From: Alphaproteobacteria bacterium
GTDB lineage: Bacteria; Pseudomonadota; Alphaproteobacteria; Caulobacterales; Hyphomonadaceae
Reading direction: 5' to 3'
NCBI GenBank assembly: GCA_016125405.1
Contig: WGLW01000016.1
Coordinates: 1 to 64,000 of the forward strand
DNA: 64,000 nucleotides
In this document: piece after piece, positions 7,834-15,672 of the stretch
How the letters are laid out: each line of letters begins with the position of its first letter
How positions within the stretch are numbered: position 1 is the stretch's first letter
The notes under the pieces: generated by a model
Databases searched by the model: none
Seen by the model: only the letters and a program-made list of their open reading frames with translations
What the model was told of the DNA's origin: nothing
Made by a program: the position numbers and the translations under genes

Positions 7834-8730
7834 ATGGGGACGAAAACGTCGATCTCGGGCATGAACCAGACGGCCCTGCTGCTCGCGGCAGTGACGGCGG
7901 CGGCTGGGGCCGCGCTGATCTGGCTTAGCGGGTCAAACCCTTCACCACTTTATCTCTGGGGCGGGGTCGCCCTGCTGATCCTCGCCGCGCTGATCCCCGG
8001 CGCGTTGCGGATGGCCGACCAGTGGGAGCGGGCGATCATCCTGCGTCTCGGCAAGCTGCACGCGGTGCGCGGGCCGGGGCTGTTCCTGATCGTCCCCTTC
8101 GTCGACAACATCTCGTCCTGGATCGACCAGCGCATTCAGACCACGATGTTCAACGCCGAACAGGCGCTGTCGAAGGACACCGTGCCGGTGAACATCGACG
8201 CCGTGATCTTCTGGCAGATCCACGATCCGCAGCGCGCCGCGCTGGAGATCACCGACTACCGGCAGGCGGTCGAGCGCGTGGCGCAGACGTCGCTGCGGGA
8301 AATGGTGGGCTCATCGGCGCTGTCGGCGATCTTGTCCGACCGCAAACAGGGCGACGAGGTGCTGCGCGAGGAAATCGGACGCAAGACCTCCGAATGGGGC
8401 GTCTCGGTGATCTCGGTCGAAATCCGCGACATCAGCGTGCCGCCGGCATTGCAGGACGCCATGAGCCGGCAGGCGCAGGCCGAACGGGAACGCCAGGCGC
8501 GGGTGCTGCTCGGCCAGGCCGAACAGGAGGTGGCGGCAAAGTTCGTCGAAGCGGCGGAAATCTACGCCACCAATCCGGCGGCGATGCAGCTGCGCGCCAT
8601 GAACATCATCTACGAGACCACCAAGGAGCGCGGCGCCACCATCCTCATCCCCACCAGCATGGTCGACGCCATGAACCCCGGCAGCCTGCTCGGCATGGTC
8701 AGCGCGGCGGAGGCGGCGGACAAGGGGTAG
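7834..8730 (+). CDS. Slipin / SPFH-domain membrane protein
   Basis: 298 residues. The N-terminus has two hydrophobic stretches (about residues 12-30 and 35-53). The stomatin/prohibitin (SPFH) domain follows from ADQWERAIILRLGKLHAVRGPGLF. Typical signatures are DQRIQTTMFNAEQALSKDTVPVNIDAVIFW and RDISVPPALQDAMSRQAQAERERQAR, the latter beginning the long helical oligomerisation region. Slipins form membrane microdomain scaffolds; several work with an NfeD-type protease, but no nfeD gene is adjacent. AAGGA lies 8 bases before the ATG. The YtrA-type regulator just upstream probably controls it. Confidence 0.92.
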   Translation: MGTKTSISGMNQTALLLAAVTAAAGAALIWLSGSNPSPLYLWGGVALLILAALIPGALRMADQWERAIILRLGKLHAVRGPGLFLIVPFVDNISSWIDQRIQTTMFNAEQALSKDTVPVNIDAVIFWQIHDPQRAALEITDYRQAVERVAQTSLREMVGSSALSAILSDRKQGDEVLREEIGRKTSEWGVSVISVEIRDISVPPALQDAMSRQAQAERERQARVLLGQAEQEVAAKFVEAAEIYATNPAAMQLRAMNIIYETTKERGATILIPTSMVDAMNPGSLLGMVSAAEAADKG

Positions 8731-8780
8731 CCGCAGGGTCCGCGCGTCACGTCGCGGAGAGCGGACTGTTCAGCGGCCAG

Positions 8781-9650
8781 TCACTTCGAGCGCGCCTGGT
8801 CCATGGCGACAACGGCGTCGACCACGATGTCCGGCCGGTCGTGGGCGACATCGTGAGAGCTGTCGTCGGCCCGGACCAGCGTGCGGTTGGGCGCCGCCGC
8901 GGCAAACGAAGCATGGGAGTCCTTCCACCACTGCGCGGTGGCGTCGTCGTCAAACGGCGTTCCACCCGACACGATGACGGTGACAGGAAGCGCCGTTGGC
9001 CATTTGACCTGATGAAACGCGCGGGACGTCTCCGAGAAAGACGCGGCAAGCGCGAGAAGTTGACGGTTGGCCGGCGATGTCGGGGCTTTTTTCAGCGCCG
9101 CGACCACCGGCGCATAGCTGGCTTCCTGTTGGGCGATGGTGGCGTCCGTATAAAACTGCGGAACGTTGGCATCCACCAGAACCACCCCGGAAAACCAGGA
9201 AGCATGATCTAGCGCCGCATAGGTTGCGATCTCTCCGGCAAGTGAATGTGAAACAAGCACGACCTTTCTGGTTGCACCCAGTTTTTTCAGACCGGCCTCA
9301 AGATCCCTCGTCGCCGCGTGTACATCCCACGGGCCATCGACATTATCGCTTCCGCCAAACCCGGCGCGGTCATAGGTGATGATCCTGGCGCCAGTGGCCC
9401 TGGAAAGCGCCGGGATGAGGGTGTTCCAGTACGAAGCATCAAGGCCGCCACCGGCGTCGAGCACGATTGCAGGTTCCCGGCCAGCGGTGACATAGAACGC
9501 AATCTTGTGCCCGTCTCGCGAAACGATCGTCTTTTCACCGACCGCCCCAACCGCCTCGACCGATTGGGCCTGAGCCTGAGTCACTTGCGATCCCGGGAGT
9601 GATGAGCCGAGGATCAGGGCGCCAAACGCCATCGCGTTTACCAGCTTCAT
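8781..9650 (-). CDS. Secreted alpha/beta hydrolase
   Basis: 289 residues with an N-terminal Sec signal (MAFGALILGSSLPGSQVTQAQAQ, cleavage near residue 29). The alpha/beta-hydrolase fold shows the oxyanion strand AIVLDAGGG, the ITYDRAGFGGSD block and the nucleophile elbow SHSLAG with Ser136. The likely catalytic histidine is in DDSSHDVAHDRPD near the C-terminus. It is expected to act in the periplasm on an ester or similar small substrate, which cannot be named. It converges on the slipin gene. Confidence 0.88.
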   Translation of the reverse strand: MKLVNAMAFGALILGSSLPGSQVTQAQAQSVEAVGAVGEKTIVSRDGHKIAFYVTAGREPAIVLDAGGGLDASYWNTLIPALSRATGARIITYDRAGFGGSDNVDGPWDVHAATRDLEAGLKKLGATRKVVLVSHSLAGEIATYAALDHASWFSGVVLVDANVPQFYTDATIAQQEASYAPVVAALKKAPTSPANRQLLALAASFSETSRAFHQVKWPTALPVTVIVSGGTPFDDDATAQWWKDSHASFAAAAPNRTLVRADDSSHDVAHDRPDIVVDAVVAMDQARSK

Positions 9651-9852
9651 CGCGCGGCTCCTGCCTGCTGCTCATCTCCGTATGGCGCGCGCATTTTTCA
9701 CTGTCAAATGATAGGCGCATGGCCAGGGTGCTGCATGGTGATCGCGCTCACCCCCCAACGACGCGGCGTTGTCGAGGTCCATGCGCGAGGCGCCGCGACG
9801 ACAGGACCTGCGATACTGGACGGCCTCGCGTGATCGCGTGCAATCTTCGGCC

Positions 9853-10479
9853 ATGGCCAACGCGACCTCGCCCCATCATTTCCAGACCAGCCAGCCGCGG
9901 GAGCTTCTGGCCTGTGTCGAGTTTTCCGCCGAACAGGCCGAGAAGGTCATCGAGGACAAGGGCGCGTGGCGCTGGCTCTGCATCGCCATGACGCTGGGGG
10001 TGCAGAACGCCTGCCTCTGCGCGCTGGATGCGCACGACGAATACGGCACCAAGGGCATGACCCGAACCGACGCACGCGACATTCGCCGCTGGACGCGCGG
10101 CGGGCGGCGCGGACCGCCGCCACACGCGCTGACCGAGCCGCGCATCGTCTCGCCGCTGGAGCTGCTGCGGCGTGTCGGCGACCCCTATTTTCTCAAGCCG
10201 CCCTTCCAGCTGGCGCTGACCCACGAGATGACGCGCGCCTTCGACGACTTGGTCGACCTGCGCAATACCTTCCTGCATTTCAGCGACGACGGCTGGATGA
10301 TCGACCTGAGGGAGATTCCGCCCCTGGCGATCAATGCATGCGGGATCATCCGGCATCTCGCCGTCGTGCAGCCGGTCTATCTCGCCCGCGCGGAGCGCGG
10401 CCACCGCGACCGCGTCGCCGCCGCGCTCGAACGCGTCGAGATTGCGATGGACCACTATCTCGGCGCCGAGGTCGGCTAG
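9853..10479 (+). CDS. Hypothetical protein with a HEPN-like RNxxxH motif
   Basis: 208 residues, mainly helical, no signal peptide or membrane span. Around residues 128-143 it reads AFDDLVDLRNTFLHFS. RNTFLH (Arg137-His142) fits the R-N-x-x-x-H signature of HEPN domains, many of which are RNases in toxin-antitoxin or abortive systems. Other conserved-looking parts are GAWRWLCIAMTLGVQNACLCAL and EPRIVSPLELLRRV. No nucleotidyltransferase (MNT) or other usual HEPN partner is adjacent, so a toxin role is not supported by context. The ATG at 9853 is chosen because protein-like composition starts there. The HEPN assignment is inference from one motif. Confidence 0.6.
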   Translation: MANATSPHHFQTSQPRELLACVEFSAEQAEKVIEDKGAWRWLCIAMTLGVQNACLCALDAHDEYGTKGMTRTDARDIRRWTRGGRRGPPPHALTEPRIVSPLELLRRVGDPYFLKPPFQLALTHEMTRAFDDLVDLRNTFLHFSDDGWMIDLREIPPLAINACGIIRHLAVVQPVYLARAERGHRDRVAAALERVEIAMDHYLGAEVG

Positions 10480-10526
10480 CGTTATGCGAATTAGGCGCCG
10501 GCGAAACTTGCTGCTAGGCTTCGCCG

Positions 10527-11801
10527 ATGGACACACCGACCGAAGGGCGGCGCGGCCCGCTGACACTCTGGTTTGCGACCGCGTTGTGGAAGCGAATCCT
10601 CCTGGCGGTGCTGCTTGGCGCGCTGGTGGGCTATTTCTGGGGCGAAGGCGCGGCCAGCATCCAGTGGATCGGCGCTCTCTTTGTCCGCATGATCCGGATG
10701 ATTGTCGTGCCGCTGGTGTTTGTCACGCTCGCAGGCGGCGTCGCAGCGATGGGCGATATCCGGCGCCTGGGCGGCATCGGTCTCAAGGCGCTCGCGCTCT
10801 ACATGCTGACAAGCGTCATTGCGGTTGCGATCGGCCTCGGCTTCGCGATCATCCTGCAGCCCGGCGCCGGAGTGAGCCTCGGCGACGCCACGCCGCGCGA
10901 GCTGGGCCAGCCGCCCTCGATCGGCGACATGCTGATGAACATCGTGCCGATCAATCCGGTGGCGGCGCTGGCCAATGGCGACATGCTGGCGATCATCTTC
11001 TTCGCGCTGATCTTCGGCGCCGGCATCCTTGTGCAGGGCGAGACAGCGCGTCCGATGGCCAGCATTCTAGACCAGGCGTCCGCAGCACTCCTGGGTGCAA
11101 CGCGCATCGTCATGGAAGTCGCCCCCTTCGGCGTGTTCGCCCTGATCGCCGGAGTTATGGGAACGACCGGACCCTCAGCCTTCACCAGCATCTTCAAGCT
11201 TGCGATCGCCGTTTATGGCGGCTGCCTCCTGCACATGGCGATCACGCAGGGCGGCCTGGTGCGCCTGTTCGCGAATCTCCGGGCGGTGCGGTTCTTCCGC
11301 GACATCACGGAGGCCCAGCTTCTGGCCTATTCCACCAGCTCCAGCGCGGCGACGCTGCCGGTGTCGATGCGTGTCGCGGAAAAGAATCTCGGACTCAAAC
11401 CGCCGGTGTTCTCTTCAGTCTTGCCCCTGGGCGCGACCATCAACATGGACGGCACCGCGCTTTATGTCGGGCTGGTCGCGGTGTTCGCGGCGCAAGCGTT
11501 CGGCGTGCCGCTGGGATTGGGTGACTACCTGGTCATCATGCTGACGACCGTTCTGGTCTCCATCGGAACCGCGTCCGTACCCTCCGCGTCGCTCTTCCTG
11601 CTCGCAGCGGTGCTGACCGCAATCGGCATCACCGCAGAACAGACGGCGCTGGTCGTTGGCTTCATTCTTCCCTTCGACCGCATCCTCGACATGATGCGCA
11701 CAGCGACCAACGTCACCGGCGACCTTGCCGTCGCCACGACAGTTGGAAAATGGGAAGGCGAAATCGACCTGGAAACCTACGACGCGCACGCGGCGCCCTG
11801 A
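10527..11801 (+). CDS. Dicarboxylate/amino acid:cation symporter (DAACS family)
   Basis: 424 residues, multispan inner-membrane transporter of the GltP/DctA/GltPh family, which couples uptake of C4-dicarboxylates or acidic amino acids to Na+ or H+. The family markers are present: the first membrane helices with MIRMIVVPLVFVTLAGGVA, the serine-rich reentrant loop STSSSAATLPVS, the NMDGTALY motif of helix 7, and a helix 8 segment ending in DRILDMMRTATNVTGD. The substrate choice between glutamate, aspartate, succinate and malate is not decidable. It follows the HEPN-like gene by 47 bases. Confidence 0.94.
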   Translation: MDTPTEGRRGPLTLWFATALWKRILLAVLLGALVGYFWGEGAASIQWIGALFVRMIRMIVVPLVFVTLAGGVAAMGDIRRLGGIGLKALALYMLTSVIAVAIGLGFAIILQPGAGVSLGDATPRELGQPPSIGDMLMNIVPINPVAALANGDMLAIIFFALIFGAGILVQGETARPMASILDQASAALLGATRIVMEVAPFGVFALIAGVMGTTGPSAFTSIFKLAIAVYGGCLLHMAITQGGLVRLFANLRAVRFFRDITEAQLLAYSTSSSAATLPVSMRVAEKNLGLKPPVFSSVLPLGATINMDGTALYVGLVAVFAAQAFGVPLGLGDYLVIMLTTVLVSIGTASVPSASLFLLAAVLTAIGITAEQTALVVGFILPFDRILDMMRTATNVTGDLAVATTVGKWEGEIDLETYDAHAAP

Positions 11802-11815
11802 AGGCGATAACCGCC

Positions 11816-13135
11816 CTAGTTCGCCGCCGTAACGCGCCAGATCGTGTTTCCGACATCATCCGCGACAAGCAATGCGCCATCCTTTGCAATGGCGACGCCA
11901 ACCGGACGGCCATGCGCGCGGCCCTTGCTGTCGAGAAATCCGGTCAGCACATCAACCGGCTGGCCTTTCGGCATGCCGTTGGCGAAGGGAACAAAGATCA
12001 CCTTGTAGCCGCTCGGCGGCTTGCGGTTCCATGACCCGTGCTGACCGACGAACGCGCCGCTCGAGAACTGCGGACCGAGCGTGGCGCCCGTCGCGAACGT
12101 CAGGCCCAGCGAAGCCGTGTGGGCGCCGAGGGCGTAGTCCGGCGGGATCGCTTTTGCGACAAGGTCCGGGCGCGGCGGCTTCGGTCGCTTGTCCACGTGT
12201 TGCCCATAATAGCTGTACGGCCAGCCATAGAATGCGCCGTCCTGAACGGAGGTCATGTAGTCCGGAACGAGGTTGTTGCCGAGCTCGTCGCGTTCGTTGA
12301 CGGCGACCCACAGCGCGCCGGTGGTCGGGTTCCAGTCCATGCCATTGGGATTGCGGATGCCCGTGGCGAACAGGCGCTTCGCGCCGGTTGCACGATCAAT
12401 CTCCCAGATCGCGGCGCGGCCTTCTTCCACCGCCATGCCGTTCTCGCCGACATTCGAGTTGGAGCCGACCGTCGCAAAGAGTTTCGAACCGTCGGGCGAC
12501 GCGATGACGTTCTTGGTCCAGTGATGGTCGATCGGGCCGGCCGGCAGGTCGGTTAGGAGCTTCCCCGTTCCGGCCAGCCGCGTCTCGCCCTCGACGTATG
12601 GAAACGCCACCACGCCGTCGGTGTTGGCGATGTAGAAGGTGTCGCCTACCAGAGCCATGCCGAAGGGCGAATTGAGGCCCTCTTCGAATACGGACGTCGT
12701 TTCCGCCTTCCCGTCGCCGTCGGCGTCGCGCAGCAAGGTGATGCGGTTGGGGCTTTTGACGCCCGCGCCGGCGCCGCCCATGATCAGCTTGGCGAAGAAT
12801 CCCTTGATGCCCCTGTTGTCGCCCGGCTGCGGCGGCGAGTTGGTTTCAGCGACAAGCACATCGCCATTCGGAAGCACATGAAGCCAGCGGGGATGATCGA
12901 GGCCCGTTGCGAACGCTTCGACTTTCAGGCCCTGGGCTGCGACGGGTGTTGCGCCCGACGCCCATCCGATCGGCTTGGCGGTGTTGACCATCGGGATGAG
13001 CGACGACTGCGGCGGCGGCAAGGTGGGATTATCGCCAATGCCGATCGTGACCGGCTCCTTCGCTGCACCGGCGCAGGCCGCAAGCGCAAGCGCAAGCGCG
13101 GACGCGGCAAGCAGCTTCAGGCGTTCAACAGGCAT
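11816..13135 (-). CDS. PQQ-type sugar (sorbosone) dehydrogenase-like lipoprotein
   Basis: 439 residues. The start is a lipoprotein signal, ending in LALAACAG with the lipid-accepting cysteine, so the protein is probably membrane anchored in the periplasm. The rest is a six-bladed beta-propeller of the glucose/sorbosone dehydrogenase family. Blocks include [50 protein letters not shown] and [13 protein letters not shown]. The ATG at 13135 places the signal peptide correctly; an upstream in-frame start would add 12 residues. The signal-peptide coding DNA holds a short CAAGCG tandem. The actual sugar or aldehyde substrate is unknown. Confidence 0.88.
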   Translation of the reverse strand: MPVERLKLLAASALALALAACAGAAKEPVTIGIGDNPTLPPPQSSLIPMVNTAKPIGWASGATPVAAQGLKVEAFATGLDHPRWLHVLPNGDVLVAETNSPPQPGDNRGIKGFFAKLIMGGAGAGVKSPNRITLLRDADGDGKAETTSVFEEGLNSPFGMALVGDTFYIANTDGVVAFPYVEGETRLAGTGKLLTDLPAGPIDHHWTKNVIASPDGSKLFATVGSNSNVGENGMAVEEGRAAIWEIDRATGAKRLFATGIRNPNGMDWNPTTGALWVAVNERDELGNNLVPDYMTSVQDGAFYGWPYSYYGQHVDKRPKPPRPDLVAKAIPPDYALGAHTASLGLTFATGATLGPQFSSGAFVGQHGSWNRKPPSGYKVIFVPFANGMPKGQPVDVLTGFLDSKGRAHGRPVGVAIAKDGALLVADDVGNTIWRVTAAN

Positions 13136-13232
13136 GGCGCGCGATCCTATTCCAGCTCCCGGGCGATACACCGCTATCTAGGGCCGAAGCCGGGCGCGGC
13201 GAAGCGAAACCTTGTTCCGCGGCGATAGCCCC

Positions 13233-13421
13233 TCACCGTTTTCGCCCCATCGCCGCCAACACCTCGTCCGGATCGCGACCCAGTTCGCGCACGGCCTCTT
13301 CCCAGCGCGCCAGGGCGTCCCAGTAATAGTCGAAGATGCACGGACTGCAGCCGCGTTCGCAGCACTCGAAGGGCTCGGGCTTGTTGGGCGGTCGAGGAAG
13401 ATCAGGGTCGGGCGAGGTCAT
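13233..13421 (-). CDS. Oxidoreductase-like domain protein (small Cys-rich)
   Basis: 62 residues. It contains PEPFECCERGCSPCIFDYYWDAL (residues 16-38), the cysteine pattern CC-x3-C-x2-C followed by D-Y that marks the Oxidored-like family PF09791. These small proteins occur alone or at the N-terminus of larger oxidoreductases; the cysteines may bind metal or form disulfides. It has no signal peptide. It lies upstream of, and in the same direction as, the sugar dehydrogenase-like gene, about 97 bases away. Confidence 0.82.
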   Translation of the reverse strand: MTSPDPDLPRPPNKPEPFECCERGCSPCIFDYYWDALARWEEAVRELGRDPDEVLAAMGRKR

Positions 13422-13599
13422 GCCGTCTGGCTAGGATATTTCGCGCCAGTTGGGGAGATCGAGCCAGCCCGAAGATGAACACAGCTCAACACGAGGGCCA
13501 CGTCGGGTTCAGGCGCGGCGATGCAGGTTGCGGTTCAAGCCGGAAATCGGGCCAGAAATTGAAACCCGGCCGGCGCCCGACTCGAAAGGAGCCGAAACG

Positions 13600-14091
13600 A
13601 TGAAACGCATGCTGATGACCGCCGCCGCCAGCCTGGTGCTTGCCGGCTCGCTCAGCCTTCCAGCCTTCGCCGATGCGCCGCGTGGCGGACATCATCTGGC
13701 GGGCGCGCCGCATGACTCGCACAACGCGCGCGGCGAGCAGAGAAACAGAAACGACCACAGCGATCGTGGCGACCGCCATTCGCGCGGCGGCAACCGCTGG
13801 AGCGGAAATGACCACCACCACGACCGGTACGCGCGCGCCTACCGCGGCCGCCATGTCTCTCCGCCGCGGACATACGCCTATGTGCGCCCGGTCTATCCGC
13901 ACTACAGCCACCGCTGGCAGCGCGGCGAGCGGCTCGGGTATTACAACAACCGCTATCGCGAGATCGACTATCGCGACTATCGCCTCGAGCGCCCGCCTTA
14001 CGGATACCGGTGGGTCGAGGATGACAATGGCGACTTCATTCTCGCCGCACTGGCCGGCGGACTGATCGCCGCGATCATCGCCAACAACTAG
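13600..14091 (+). CDS. RcnB-family periplasmic protein
   Basis: 163 residues. It has a Sec signal peptide (MLMTAAASLVLAGSLSLPAFA, cleavage near residue 24), then a His/Arg/Asn/Asp-rich low-complexity region (about residues 28-85), then the RcnB-type core. This core is YYNNRYREIDYRDYRLERPPYGYRWVEDDNGDFILAAL and ends in a short hydrophobic tail. E. coli RcnB influences nickel/cobalt efflux, but most homologues are uncharacterised. The histidine-rich stretch could bind metal. GAAAGGAG precedes the ATG. No rcnA or metal transporter is next to it. Confidence 0.87.
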   Translation: MKRMLMTAAASLVLAGSLSLPAFADAPRGGHHLAGAPHDSHNARGEQRNRNDHSDRGDRHSRGGNRWSGNDHHHDRYARAYRGRHVSPPRTYAYVRPVYPHYSHRWQRGERLGYYNNRYREIDYRDYRLERPPYGYRWVEDDNGDFILAALAGGLIAAIIANN

Positions 14092-14122
14092 ACGCACCTA
14101 CGAGACGACACAGGACAGGTGG

Positions 14123-14152
14123 CGGCGCCCCGAACCTCTCTCCGGGGCGCCG
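14123..14152 (+). terminator. Hairpin downstream of the rcnB-like gene
   Basis: A perfect 10-bp stem, CGGCGCCCCG with CGGGGCGCCG, closes a 10-nt loop, 31 bases after the stop codon. No T-run follows, so termination may be weak or factor-assisted. Confidence 0.5.
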
Positions 14153-14288
14153 CTGTGTCGATCTGATCGATTTTCCTTGTCGCAACCACGGCGCCCGGAC
14201 ACTCTGGTCTGACAGCGATGCTGACCGCAGGAGCCTCCGGTATGCGTGACCGCCCACCCTTTACAGGATTGAACGCCAGGCGGCTGGC

Positions 14289-14720
14289 GTGACGGAAGCG
14301 GCGCCGCCGCTGGTTCCCGGCCGCTCGTGCGCGGGATGCACCGCCTGCTGCAAACTGCCGGCCGTCGAGGCGCTGGCGAAGCCGCCGCAGACCTGGTGTG
14401 ACCATTGCGACATCGGGGCCGGCTGCAGGATATACGATGCGAGACCGGAGGAATGCCGCACATTCTATTGCGGCTGGGTGCTCGATGCGTCGATCCCGGA
14501 GGACTGGCGCCCCGAGAGATGCCGAATGGTGGTGAAGTTCGAGCCGCGCCGCATCGTCATCCATGTCGACAAGGATCGACGCGACGCGTGGCGGCGCGAA
14601 CCCTTCAACAGCCAGATCCGACGCTGGGCCGAGATGGCGCTGGCCCAGCGAGGCGAGGTCATCGTTCGCGATGGCCGCGATGTCTTTCAGGTGTTTCCGG
14701 CGGGCGAACGCCGGCTCTAG
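14289..14720 (+). CDS. YkgJ-type CxxCxxCC cysteine-cluster protein
   Basis: 143 residues. The N-terminus has SCAGCTACCKLPAVE (from about residue 13), then WCDHCDIGAGCRIYDARPEECRTFYC. This is the cysteine array of the zinc/iron-chelating domain PF03692 (YkgJ/YcgN-like), thought to hold a metal or Fe-S centre; function is not established. The start is a GTG at 14289, the only start that leaves the first CxxC complete. The stop codon overlaps that of the convergent flgL gene: the two share the four bases CTAG at 14717-14720. Confidence 0.84.
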   Translation: MTEAAPPLVPGRSCAGCTACCKLPAVEALAKPPQTWCDHCDIGAGCRIYDARPEECRTFYCGWVLDASIPEDWRPERCRMVVKFEPRRIVIHVDKDRRDAWRREPFNSQIRRWAEMALAQRGEVIVRDGRDVFQVFPAGERRL

Positions 14721-15658
14721 TTGGTGACGCTGGTGTTGAGATAGTTCAGCAGCGAAAGCCCCTTGATCGAGGCGAAGACGCTGGCGGACGCCTGATAGGC
14801 GTACTGCGCCTGGTTCAGCTTCACCGCCACTTCCGCAAGATCGACATTGGTTATGTCGCCAACCGCTCCGTTAAGCGAGTCGAGTTGCGACTGCTGGCGC
14901 GTCGCGGCGGATTCGACATCCTTCTGCAGGCGACCGTTTTCCGCCTGCGCGCTGAGAAGCCCGTTGTAGGCGTCGGTAAGCTGGCTCAGCACATTGGTAA
15001 TTGCCGTCTTCTGGTTGTCGGTCAGCGTGCCGCCGAAGGGACCGTCCGTTCCGTTGTCCGTCTGTGTCAGGCTCTGCACGGCGGCAAGCGACTGGGTGAT
15101 GATGTCGCTGGCGACAAGACCCGTGCTGATCGTGCGGCCATCCTCGATGCGAACCACCTGCGAGGTGGATCCCTGCTGGATCGAACTGGTGAGCGGATTG
15201 GCCGCGAGGTTGTCCAGCGAGGTCGCCGTGATGGGCTGCTTGTCATTCTGCACGCCGCCGAACAGGTAGCGTCCGCCGACATTGGTGTTCATCGCATCCT
15301 TCAGCACAGAAAACGTCTCTTCCAGTTCAGAGCGCACGCCTTCGCCGCTCTCCAGGCTGAGGTTCTGAAAAAGGTCGTCCTTCAGTTTGGCGATCTGGTC
15401 GGCTGCGCGGCCCAGCGCCACATCCTGGATCGACATGCGCGTCTTCATCTCGTTCGATGTCGAGATGAAACTCTGCGAGCGGGCGATCAGGCGCTGGGCG
15501 GAGATGAGGGTCTGGGTCTGTTGCCCGTAACCCATCATGTCGGTCGCCTTGGTCTGCGCCGAGCTCTGCCGGGCAGCCTCGACCAGCTGCTGCTGGGCCA
15601 GCGAGATGTTCGCCAGCGCCGAGAGCGGGATCATTGCGGAGGAGATGCGGTCAGCCAT
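14717..15658 (-). CDS. flgL: Flagellar hook-filament junction protein FlgL (HAP3)
   Basis: 313 residues. It forms the ring between hook-associated protein FlgK and the filament and is exported by the flagellar type III system, so no Sec signal is expected. Both flagellin-like terminal coiled-coil regions are present: the N-terminal helix (SLAQQQLVEAARQSSAQ) and the C-terminal helix ending VKLNQAQYAYQASASVFASIKGLSLLNYL. The short variable centre and NVGGRYLFGGVQ fit FlgL rather than flagellin. It lies 14 bases behind flgK, in the same operon, as in other bacteria. Confidence 0.9.
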   Translation of the reverse strand: MADRISSAMIPLSALANISLAQQQLVEAARQSSAQTKATDMMGYGQQTQTLISAQRLIARSQSFISTSNEMKTRMSIQDVALGRAADQIAKLKDDLFQNLSLESGEGVRSELEETFSVLKDAMNTNVGGRYLFGGVQNDKQPITATSLDNLAANPLTSSIQQGSTSQVVRIEDGRTISTGLVASDIITQSLAAVQSLTQTDNGTDGPFGGTLTDNQKTAITNVLSQLTDAYNGLLSAQAENGRLQKDVESAATRQQSQLDSLNGAVGDITNVDLAEVAVKLNQAQYAYQASASVFASIKGLSLLNYLNTSVTN

Positions 15659-15672
15659 CGTCCAGTACTCTC

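Noticed and set aside
13077-13098. Short CAAGCG tandem repeat
   Set aside because: It encodes the alternating Leu-Ala of a lipoprotein signal peptide; three or so units are within normal codon repetition, and phase variation would need a non-multiple-of-three unit.
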